DNA from: Ahrensia sp.
GTDB taxonomy: Bacteria > Pseudomonadota > Alphaproteobacteria > Rhizobiales > Rhizobiaceae
DNA length: 6,782 bases
Assembly: GCA_024639025.1 (NCBI GenBank)
Contig: JAHEJF010000082.1
Span: forward strand, 1-6,782
Direction: 5' to 3'
Of the stretch, positions 1 through 6,171 are shown one piece after another. The notes under the pieces were generated by a model. It was not told the DNA's origin, did not search any database, and worked only from the letters and a program-made list of their open reading frames with translations. Within the stretch, counting starts at the first letter, position 1, and every line of letters starts with the position of its first letter. A program made the position numbers and the translations under genes.

Positions 1-1047
1 CGGCTGTTCGAATTGGCTGAGACTGGCCGCTATGACGGCGGTTTCCAGCCGTTCAATGATGCAGTGCGAACCGCAATCGACATGGCCAATGAAGCCTATC
101 AGCGTGATGGAAAGCTGTCCGGCATTGCCACGGGTTTGCAGTCTCTCGACAACAAGATGGGTGGGCTTCAGCGCTCTGACTTGATTGTTCTGGCTGGACG
201 ACCCGGCATGGGCAAGACATCGCTGGCAACCAACATTGCCGCCAATATTGCTGCGGCCTATCGTGGTGAGCAACAGGCCGATGGCACTGTAAAGGCCACA
301 AATGGAGGCGTTGTCGGCTTCTTTTCCCTGGAGATGTCCGCCGAACAATTGGCAACACGTATCTTGTCGGAATTTGCCGAGGTTTCTTCATCCAAAATCC
401 GCCGGGGCGAGATCGATGAAGAGGATTTCGAGAAGCTTGTGACACGCGCCAACCAATTGCAGAAGCTTCCGCTCTATATCGACCAAACAGGTGGCATCTC
501 GATTGCGCAGCTTGCCGCCCGTGCGCGCCGGTTGAAGCGCCAAAAAGGTCTGGACGTGATGATGGTCGACTATATCCAGCTGATGACGGGTTCTTCGAAA
601 AATGCCGGCAATCGCGTGCAGGAGATCACGGAAATCACCACAGGCCTGAAAGCGCTGGGCAAGGAGCTCAATGTACCCATTGTGGCCTTGTCCCAGCTTT
701 CACGTCAGGTTGAAAGCCGCGACGACAAGCGGCCTCAACTCTCTGATTTGCGTGAATCAGGTTCGATCGAGCAAGATGCCGATGTGGTGTTGTTCGTTTT
801 CCGGGAGGAGTATTACGTTCAGAATGCCGAGCCGCGACGCTCACCCGAGGACTTCAAGAACGATATCAAGAACGAGGAATACATCGGTTGGGAAGAGAAG
901 ATGAACAAGGTGCGCGGGACGGCAGATGTGATTGTCGCCAAGCAGCGTCACGGTCCCACAGGTACGGCAAGGCTTGGGTTCCAGGCTCAATACACACGCT
1001 TTAGCGATCTTGCAGAAGACGACCATATTCCCGAAGTTTTCGAGTAG
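1..1047 (+). CDS. dnaB: Replicative DNA helicase DnaB, C-terminal part (5' end outside window)
   Basis: DnaB is the hexameric 5'-3' helicase that unwinds DNA at the replication fork, powered by ATP. The frame is open from base 1 (R-L-F-E-L-A-E...), so the gene enters from the left; the TTG at 13 is an internal leucine, not a start. The 348 visible residues contain the linker helix and the whole RecA-like ATPase domain: Walker A GRPGMGKTS (residues 66-74, Lys72), the FSLEMSAEQLATRI block, Walker B VMMVDYIQL (Asp190), SQLSRQVESR, the DLRESGSIEQDADVV block, and the arginine-finger motif KQRHGPTG (314-321, Arg316). About 150 residues, the N-terminal primase-interacting domain, should lie upstream. 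Between REEYY and KQRHG there are about 25 more residues than in E. coli DnaB; shorter inserts at this point are familiar in alphaproteobacteria. The family call is very secure. Confidence 0.97.
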   Translation, partial: RLFELAETGRYDGGFQPFNDAVRTAIDMANEAYQRDGKLSGIATGLQSLDNKMGGLQRSDLIVLAGRPGMGKTSLATNIAANIAAAYRGEQQADGTVKATNGGVVGFFSLEMSAEQLATRILSEFAEVSSSKIRRGEIDEEDFEKLVTRANQLQKLPLYIDQTGGISIAQLAARARRLKRQKGLDVMMVDYIQLMTGSSKNAGNRVQEITEITTGLKALGKELNVPIVALSQLSRQVESRDDKRPQLSDLRESGSIEQDADVVLFVFREEYYVQNAEPRRSPEDFKNDIKNEEYIGWEEKMNKVRGTADVIVAKQRHGPTGTARLGFQAQYTRFSDLAEDDHIPEVFE

Positions 1048-1085
1048 CTGAGTTATTGCATTTGTCTGGGGTTACGTTATGGTTG

Positions 1086-1102
1086 GAACATATCATGAAC
1101 AT
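1086..1102 (+). repeat. GAACAT direct repeat with 11-bp period upstream of the SnoaL-like gene
   Basis: GAACAT occurs at 1086-1091 and again at 1097-1102, one helical turn apart, ending just before the AGGGAG ribosome binding site. Tandem half-sites at this spacing can be activator or repressor sites, but two hexamers can also occur by chance. No known operator was recognised, so regulatory function is only an inference. Confidence 0.2.
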
Positions 1103-1104
1103 GT

Positions 1105-1110
1105 AGGGAG
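1105..1110 (+). promoter_or_regulatory. Ribosome binding site of the SnoaL-like gene
   Basis: AGGGAG lies six bases before the ATG at 1117. It is the best Shine-Dalgarno match in the left half of the window and supports this start. It contrasts with the weak sites before alr and radA, which both appear to use TTG. Confidence 0.7.
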
Positions 1111-1116
1111 AATGAA

Positions 1117-1494
1117 ATGGCTAGGAGCATAAAGGAAATCGGCGAAGCGCTTGTCAATCACTGCAAGAACGGCACTGAGGCCGAATTGCAAAACACTCTC
1201 TATGCAGACGATGCGGTTTCAGTTGAGGCCATGCTCAATCCCAAGACAGGCAAGGCGACAACTGAAGGGCTTGACGGCATTCGCGGCAAACACACCTGGT
1301 GGAATGAGACTATGGAAGCCGTGAAAATGAATGTGCGTGGGCCCTACCCGCACGGCGACAGCAAATTTGCGGTGATTTTCAATGGTGAAGCCAAGACAAA
1401 AGCCGATAGAAAAGCGTTTCCAATCGACGAAGTAGCTGTTTATACGGTTGCAGACGGCAAGATTGTGCGCGAAGAGTTCTTCTACGACATGTAA
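1117..1494 (+). CDS. SnoaL-like / NTF2-like superfamily protein, function unknown
   Basis: This is a 125-residue soluble protein with no signal peptide or membrane segment. Its size and pattern fit the NTF2/SnoaL/ketosteroid-isomerase-like cone fold. An N-terminal helical part (MARSIKEIGEALVNHCKNG) leads into a segment with YADDAVSVEA and an I-R-G-K-H-T-W-W stretch (55-62). The beta-rich half follows, with GPYPHGDSKFAVIF (75-88) and the C-terminal strands EVAVYTVADGKIVREEFFY (105-123), typical of SnoaL-like proteins. The family includes isomerases, cyclases, dehydratases and non-enzymatic binding proteins, so the fold does not give a substrate, and I cannot name catalytic residues with confidence. 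The ATG start is supported by AGGGAG six bases upstream. The gene is 69 bp after dnaB and only 21 bp before alr, so it is probably co-transcribed with alr and radA. Codon use looks like its neighbours'. The fold assignment is by pattern only. Confidence 0.8.
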   Translation: MARSIKEIGEALVNHCKNGTEAELQNTLYADDAVSVEAMLNPKTGKATTEGLDGIRGKHTWWNETMEAVKMNVRGPYPHGDSKFAVIFNGEAKTKADRKAFPIDEVAVYTVADGKIVREEFFYDM

Positions 1495-1515
1495 ACCAAA
1501 GAGCCTGCTTGCGTT

Positions 1516-2670
1516 TTGAAACCAGTTGAAAAATCCGGCGTGGATTCGCGTCTTGCTGGCGGTCGATTGACTATCGATCTCGATGCGCTTGTGGCCAATT
1601 ATCAGGCGCTGAAAAAGATGTCCGGCAACGCACGATGTGCGGCTGTGGTCAAGGCGAATGCCTATGGCCTGGGCGCAGACAAGGTGGTTGAAGCCTTGTG
1701 GGGTGTTGGATGCGACACATATTTCGTTGCCCTGCCGCAGGAAGGATTTGCGATCAAGCGCCTTTATCCCAAGGCAACGGTTTTCGTTCTCAATGGTTTG
1801 CATGCGCAATCGATCGACAGCATTGCCGAGGGAAATCTTGTTCCTGTGCTGGCCAGCATTGAGCAGATCGAACTGTGGGCACGCTACTGGCAGAAGCGCG
1901 GATCGCGCCGACCATGCGCCATACAGGTCGACACGGGCATGAACCGGCTTGGGCTAAGCGTTGAAGAAACCATCGCATTTCGCGCGCGCAATCTCAAAGA
2001 GCATCTGGTCACGCCCATGCTCATCATGAGCCATCTGGCCTGTGCCGATGAGCCGTCGCATCCATTGAATGCGCAACAATTGGAGTCTTTTCAAAAGGTT
2101 GCATCGGTTTTTGACGATGTTGAATCAAGCTTGGCCAATTCTTCTGCAATCCAGTCCGGGGATGACTATCTGTTCGACCTTACCCGTCCAGGCATAGCAC
2201 TTTATGGTGGAGATTCGATTGAGGATGTCGTCAACCCAATGCGACCCGTCATCACGCTGGAAGCCCGGATCGTACAAATCCGGGACGTCCCAAAAGGCGA
2301 AACTGTTTCCTATGGCGCGACCCAGACATTGGAACGTGATAGCCGCATTGCCACTGTGAGCGTGGGTTATGCCGATGGTTATCCGCGTGCTGGCTCGGGC
2401 GCCGGTGTCGCCTTGCGTAATGCAGTCGACAGTGCTGCCCATGGCTCTATCCAGGGGCATAAAGTGCCGCTGCTCGGCCGGATGACAATGGATTTAAGCA
2501 TGTTCGACGTGACCGGTGTGCCCGATGAAGCGCTGGCACGAGGATGGATTGAACTTATTGGCCGCGATATCCTGCTTGATGATGCCGCACGGGCCGCTGG
2601 TACAATTGGCTACGAGTTGCTGACCAGTCTTGGTCATCGATACGAACGCATCTACGTTTCGAACGGATAA
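1516..2670 (+). CDS. alr: Alanine racemase (PLP-dependent)
   Basis: This cytoplasmic enzyme interconverts L- and D-alanine and supplies D-alanine for peptidoglycan. It is 384 residues long, normal to slightly long. The N-terminal TIM-barrel has AVVKANAYGLG (43-53), where Lys46 is the expected PLP Schiff-base lysine, then VDTGMNRLGL (138-147), the HLACAD block and RPGIALYGG. The C-terminal beta domain has VSYGATQ with the opposing catalytic base Tyr266, VGYADGYPR, and LLGRMTMD (Met325-Asp326). Gln137, just before VDTGM, sits where the Geobacillus enzyme has its carbamylated lysine. TTG 1516 is the first possible start after the preceding stop; GTG 1540 is the alternative, and the conserved part begins at about residue 15 (GGRLTIDL). 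The ribosome site is weak (AAAGAG at 1498-1503). radA follows after 5 bp. Function is very secure; the start is uncertain. A broad-spectrum racemase role cannot be excluded. Confidence 0.95.
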   Translation: MKPVEKSGVDSRLAGGRLTIDLDALVANYQALKKMSGNARCAAVVKANAYGLGADKVVEALWGVGCDTYFVALPQEGFAIKRLYPKATVFVLNGLHAQSIDSIAEGNLVPVLASIEQIELWARYWQKRGSRRPCAIQVDTGMNRLGLSVEETIAFRARNLKEHLVTPMLIMSHLACADEPSHPLNAQQLESFQKVASVFDDVESSLANSSAIQSGDDYLFDLTRPGIALYGGDSIEDVVNPMRPVITLEARIVQIRDVPKGETVSYGATQTLERDSRIATVSVGYADGYPRAGSGAGVALRNAVDSAAHGSIQGHKVPLLGRMTMDLSMFDVTGVPDEALARGWIELIGRDILLDDAARAAGTIGYELLTSLGHRYERIYVSNG

Positions 2671-2675
2671 CAGTA

Positions 2676-4085
2676 TTGGCAAAGAAAAACCGCGCTTCAT
2701 TTGTTTGTCAAAACTGCGGCTCCGTGCACACACAGTGGCAGGGAAAATGTGATGGCTGCGGCGAATGGAACACCATCGTGGAGGACAATCCGCTCGCCGG
2801 GATAGGCGGCGGCCCGGGTCGGGCGCCCAAAAAAGGTCGAGTCGTACCGCTGACGACACTTGACGGCGAAACCGAAGACGCGCCTCGCATCGTTTCACGC
2901 GTTGTGGAACTAGACCGCGTCACCGGTGGCGGGTTCGTGCGAGGATCGGCGGTGTTGCTAGGTGGCGAGCCAGGTATTGGCAAATCCACGCTTCTGATGC
3001 AGGCAGCCGCCGCCCTCTCCCGCGCTGGTCACAGCGTGGTTTATGTTTCAGGCGAAGAGGCGGTTGCGCAGGTGAGGCTACGCGCGCAAAGGCTCAAGGC
3101 GGCCGATAGCGATGTGCAATTGGCGGCCGAAACCAATGTGGAGGACATATTGGCGACCCTGGGTGCCGCCGACAAACGCCCTGATCTTGTTATCCTTGAT
3201 TCGATCCAGACGCTTTGGACCGACATAGTGGAATCAGCGCCTGGCACGGTGTCGCAAGTGCGCTCGTCTGCCCAGGCGATGATCAAATATGCCAAATCCA
3301 CCGGTGCAGCCGTTGTCATGGTTGGGCACGTGACCAAGGAAGGCAATATTGCGGGACCACGCGTGGTCGAACACATGGTGGACGCGGTTATCCAGTTTGA
3401 AGGCGATGGTAGCCATCAGTACCGGATTTTGCGAGCACTGAAGAACCGCTTCGGGCCCACAGATGAGATCGGGGTTTTCGAGATGATGTCCTCCGGGTTG
3501 AGGCAGGTCGCCAATCCGTCTGAGCTGTTTTTGGGCGAAAGAGCCGATAATGCACCCGGAACCGCGGTATTTGCCGGCATGGAGGGCACAAGACCCCTGC
3601 TTGTTGAGATACAAGCCTTGGTCGCACCGACAACGCTGGGTACCCCGCGCCGGGCGGTGGTCGGTTGGGATTCTGCACGACTTTCAATGATCATTGCAGT
3701 CCTGCAAGCGCATTGCGGTGTGAATCTGGGGCAACATGATGTGTATCTGAACGTGGCAGGCGGTTACCGCATTTCCGAACCCGCCGCAGATTTAGCTGTA
3801 GCTTGTGCACTCATATCATCACTTGCCGGACTTGCCCTACCCACCGATTGCGTTTATTTCGGCGAGGTAAGTCTTTCAGGTTCAGTCAGGCCAGTGCCCC
3901 ATGCGGGTCAGCGTTTGAAAGAAGCGGAAAAACTGGGCTTCAAATCGGCAGCCATGCCGGCGGGAAGTTCAGATATTCCCAAATGGTCTGACGGAAGCCT
4001 GTTTGAGACAGACAAATTGGTGGATCTCGTGGTACGGATTGCCGGTGGAAAAACGCTCAATCGGGAGCGTAACGAGGAAAATTAG
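2676..4085 (+). CDS. radA: DNA repair protein RadA (Sms), RecA-like ATPase with Lon-like C-terminus
   Basis: RadA is a DnaB-like helicase that promotes branch migration and processing of recombination intermediates with RecA. It is 469 residues, the normal family length. In order: a four-cysteine zinc finger (Cys11, Cys14, Cys25, Cys28, in FVCQNCG and GKCDGCGEWN); Walker A GEPGIGKST (97-105, Lys103); SGEEAVAQVRLRAQRL; Walker B LVILDSIQT (Asp175); VGHVTKEGNIAGPRVVEHMVD; the RadA-specific KNRFG motif (256-260); and a Lon-protease-like C-terminal domain from about 285 (NVAGGYRISEPAADLAVA, FGEVSLSGSVRPV) that in this family is a structural DNA-binding platform rather than a protease. The start is TTG, chosen because it gives the usual M-A-K N-terminus with the zinc finger at the normal distance. 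It lies 5 bp after alr, which suggests translational coupling. Everything expected of a working RadA is present. Confidence 0.97.
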   Translation: MAKKNRASFVCQNCGSVHTQWQGKCDGCGEWNTIVEDNPLAGIGGGPGRAPKKGRVVPLTTLDGETEDAPRIVSRVVELDRVTGGGFVRGSAVLLGGEPGIGKSTLLMQAAAALSRAGHSVVYVSGEEAVAQVRLRAQRLKAADSDVQLAAETNVEDILATLGAADKRPDLVILDSIQTLWTDIVESAPGTVSQVRSSAQAMIKYAKSTGAAVVMVGHVTKEGNIAGPRVVEHMVDAVIQFEGDGSHQYRILRALKNRFGPTDEIGVFEMMSSGLRQVANPSELFLGERADNAPGTAVFAGMEGTRPLLVEIQALVAPTTLGTPRRAVVGWDSARLSMIIAVLQAHCGVNLGQHDVYLNVAGGYRISEPAADLAVACALISSLAGLALPTDCVYFGEVSLSGSVRPVPHAGQRLKEAEKLGFKSAAMPAGSSDIPKWSDGSLFETDKLVDLVVRIAGGKTLNRERNEEN

Positions 4086-4091
4086 GGCAAC

Positions 4092-4139
4092 ATGGCGCCC
4101 ATAATGCCAGTTGGCATTGGAATCATTTGGCTTAAAGCC
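4092..4139. promoter_or_regulatory. Cluster of dyads in the radA-cvpA gap; candidate operator or RNA hairpins
   Basis: Three dyads lie close together in an 88-bp gap: ATGG-CGC-CCAT (4092-4102), AATGCCA-GT-TGGCATT (4103-4118, perfect 7-bp arms) and GGCTT-A-AAGCC (4129-4139). The middle one could fold as an RNA hairpin with a 6-bp stem and an AGTT loop, or be a symmetric operator of 16 bp. No T-run follows any of them, so an ordinary rho-independent terminator is unlikely. The position directly before cvpA-purF would suit control of purine synthesis. No known purine operator or riboswitch was recognised. Confidence 0.35.
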
Positions 4140-4160
4140 TTCGGGGACAGGTCTACCTTC

Positions 4161-4166
4161 AGGAAA
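4161..4166 (+). promoter_or_regulatory. Ribosome binding site that fixes the cvpA start
   Basis: AGGAAA lies seven bases before the ATG at 4174, an ideal distance. It favours that ATG over the in-frame TTG at 4111, which sits within the inverted repeat at 4103-4118 and would add 21 residues unlike the family. Confidence 0.75.
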
Positions 4167-4173
4167 TCAATCT

Positions 4174-4698
4174 ATGTCAATCACACTTCTAGATGGCTTG
4201 TTTGTCGGCCTTGTTGTCATTTCAGCAATATTGGCAATGGTTCGGGGCTTTTCGCGCGAAATATTGTCTATTGCATCCTGGGTTGCGGCCGCAGTTGCCG
4301 CTTTCCTTTTCTACAAGGAACTGGCGCCCTATTTGGTTTCCTATGTCGGTGAAGGTGTTATCGCCAATATTGCCGCTGCGGGCATCATCTTTATTGTCGC
4401 GCTGATCATTGTGACGCTGGTGACCATGCGGATTGCCGACATCATCATCGACAGTCGGATCGGACCTTTGGACCGGAGCTTGGGCTTTGTGTTCGGTGCG
4501 GCCCGCGGCATAATCGTTGCTGCAGTGGCCGTCTGGTTTCTGGGTTTCTTTATTGGCGATCGCGAGGTTGGGTGGATTGACAACGCAAAGTCCAAACCGT
4601 TTTTGGATGAAGTTGCCAACCGTTTGATCAATTTGTTGCCGGAAGATTTGGATGCTGTGATCTCCGGCGGCGTGGATAATTCAACAACGGAAAACTGA
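4174..4698 (+). CDS. cvpA: CvpA family inner-membrane protein
   Basis: CvpA-family proteins are small inner-membrane proteins; in E. coli cvpA is also next to purF and is needed for colicin V production, but the general role is still unclear. This one has 174 residues and four hydrophobic segments, roughly 6-24, 30-47, 62-85 and 103-127. Hallmarks are RGFSRE (24-29) after the first segment and GPLDRSLGFVFGAARG (97-112) leading into the fourth. The polar C-terminal tail (about 128-174) ends in the acidic, hydroxyl-rich DNSTTEN. ATG 4174 is chosen because M-S-I-T-L-L-D-G matches the usual family start and AGGAAA precedes it; a longer reading from TTG 4111 is disfavoured. Only 2 bp separate it from purF, so the two are almost certainly co-translated. 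Family is secure, function is not. Confidence 0.92.
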   Translation: MSITLLDGLFVGLVVISAILAMVRGFSREILSIASWVAAAVAAFLFYKELAPYLVSYVGEGVIANIAAAGIIFIVALIIVTLVTMRIADIIIDSRIGPLDRSLGFVFGAARGIIVAAVAVWFLGFFIGDREVGWIDNAKSKPFLDEVANRLINLLPEDLDAVISGGVDNSTTEN

Positions 4699-4700
4699 GC

Positions 4701-6161
4701 ATGGAAAAATTGCCAGAACACGAAGCCGACGATCATTTTCATGATGAGTGCGGTGTATTCGGCATTTTCGGACGCACCGACGCCGCCTCGTTTACGACCT
4801 TGGGGCTCCACGCTTTGCAACACAGGGGGCAGGAAGCTGCCGGCATTGTTTCGTTCGATAACGGACAGTTCAACATTGAACGCCATGTGGGTTTGATTGG
4901 CGACACATTTACCAAGGAGTCTGTGATTGCCCGACTCCCGGGGGACCGTTCCATTGGCCACACGCGCTATGCGACTACGGGTGGCTCTTCGCTGAGAAAT
5001 ATCCAGCCATTGTTTGCCGAGTTAGATGGCGGTGGTCTGGCCGTCGCGCATAATGGCAATATTACCAATGCTCTGACCGTACAGCGCGAGTTGCAGCGCC
5101 AGGGAGCCATCTTCTCTTCCACTTCAGACACCGAGACCATTTTGCATCTGGTTGCATTGAGCAAGGAAGCCAATATCCTTGACAAGTTTTCAGATGCGGT
5201 CCGCCGACTGGAAGGCGCTTTTTCGCTGGTCGCGCTGACATCAAAAAAGATGATCGGCTGCCGCGACCCGCTTGGTATCCGACCACTGGTGCTTGGTGAT
5301 TTGGATGGGTCTTTCATTCTTGCTTCAGAGACCTGCGCCCTGGACATTATGGGTGCGCGGTTTGTGCGCGATGTCGAACCTGGCGAAGTGGTTGTGATCA
5401 CCGAAAACGGCATCGACAGTTATTTTCCATTCGAAAAGACCGAAGACACAAAATTCTGCATCTTTGAGTTTGTCTATTTCGCCCGCCCAGATTCAACCGT
5501 TCATAACGAAAGCGTCTATGCTGTTCGCAAACGTATTGGTGAAGAGCTTGCACAGGAACAAGGGGTTGCAGCAGACATTGTGGTGCCTGTCCCAGATTCC
5601 GGCACGCCAGCGGCGATAGGCTATGCACAATCGGCTGGTCTTCCCTTTGAGCTGGGCATCATTCGCAATCACTATGTGGGACGCACCTTTATCTCGCCCA
5701 CCGATCATATCCGGCACATGGGTGTAAAACTCAAGCACAATGCCAATCGAACATTGCTGGAAGGCAAGCGTGTCATATTGGTGGATGATTCCATTGTACG
5801 CGGCACCACAAGCCAGAAGATCGTTTCCATGGTTCGCGAAGCTGGCGCAAAAGAAGTTCACATGCGCATTGCCTCGCCACCCACCATGTCGCCTTGCTTT
5901 TACGGCGTAGATACGCCCGAGAAATCCAAACTGCTTGCCTCCCGAATGAGTATCGAGGAAATGGAGGCGTTCATTCGCGTGGACTCCCTGTCATTCCTTT
6001 CGATCGACGGACTTTATCGTGCTGTTGGCGAAGCCAAGCGCAACAATGAAGTCCCGCAATTCTGCGATGCATGTTTCACCGGTGAGTACCCGACGCGCCT
6101 GCTTGATCAGGGCGGTTCTGACAATGTGCGCAAACTGTCACTACTGACCAGCAACAGCTAG
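4701..6161 (+). CDS. purF: Amidophosphoribosyltransferase (glutamine PRPP amidotransferase)
   Basis: PurF makes 5-phosphoribosylamine from PRPP and glutamine, the committed step of de novo purine synthesis. It is 486 residues. The N-terminal glutaminase domain begins at Cys17 (ECGVFGIFG), so a 16-residue His/Asp/Glu-rich propeptide must be removed to expose the catalytic cysteine; LQHRGQEAAGI, GHTRYATTGGSS, AHNGNITN and SDTETILH follow. The C-terminal phosphoribosyltransferase domain has the PRPP loop VILVDDSIVRGTTS (358-371). Cys253 (KFCIFE), Cys399 (SPCFYG), Cys455 and Cys458 (FCDACFTGEYPT) match the four ligands of the [4Fe-4S] cluster in the Bacillus-type enzyme, which the E. coli type lacks. 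ATG 4701 is 2 bp after cvpA, with GGAAAA overlapping the cvpA end as a ribosome site. Feedback inhibition by purine nucleotides is expected from the family. All key residues are present. Confidence 0.97.
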   Translation: MEKLPEHEADDHFHDECGVFGIFGRTDAASFTTLGLHALQHRGQEAAGIVSFDNGQFNIERHVGLIGDTFTKESVIARLPGDRSIGHTRYATTGGSSLRNIQPLFAELDGGGLAVAHNGNITNALTVQRELQRQGAIFSSTSDTETILHLVALSKEANILDKFSDAVRRLEGAFSLVALTSKKMIGCRDPLGIRPLVLGDLDGSFILASETCALDIMGARFVRDVEPGEVVVITENGIDSYFPFEKTEDTKFCIFEFVYFARPDSTVHNESVYAVRKRIGEELAQEQGVAADIVVPVPDSGTPAAIGYAQSAGLPFELGIIRNHYVGRTFISPTDHIRHMGVKLKHNANRTLLEGKRVILVDDSIVRGTTSQKIVSMVREAGAKEVHMRIASPPTMSPCFYGVDTPEKSKLLASRMSIEEMEAFIRVDSLSFLSIDGLYRAVGEAKRNNEVPQFCDACFTGEYPTRLLDQGGSDNVRKLSLLTSNS

Positions 6162-6171
6162 GTTCTGACCC

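Noticed and set aside
1032..1060. Terminator after dnaB
   Set aside because: Only a 4-bp stem (CGAA/TTCG at 1032-1042) lies inside the last codons, and no T-run follows.
1048..1116. Sigma-70-like promoter (TTGCAT at 1056 with TATGGT at 1078, or TATCAT at 1091)
   Set aside because: The best pair matches the consensus at only 3 and 4 of 6 positions with a 16-bp spacer, and TATCAT has no -35 partner at proper distance. A promoter may exist but cannot be placed.
1219..1809. Open reading frame of 196 codons on the - strand across the SnoaL-alr junction
   Set aside because: It lies opposite two well-supported genes, shows no recognisable motif, and has a Cys/His/Phe-rich composition typical of an antisense shadow frame.
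4111..4173. Longer cvpA start at TTG 4111
   Set aside because: It has no ribosome site, adds 21 residues unlike the family, and lies in the palindrome; ATG 4174 has an ideal AGGAAA and the conserved N-terminus.
4086..4173. Purine riboswitch or gammaproteobacterial PurR box before cvpA-purF
   Set aside because: No purine riboswitch core and no ACGCAAACGTTTGCGT-like site is visible; the dyads present have a different sequence.
4341..4961. Open reading frame of 206 codons on the - strand across cvpA-purF
   Set aside because: It is antisense to the conserved CvpA and PurF N-terminal motifs and its Ser/Met/Ile-rich, low-complexity translation matches no family I know.
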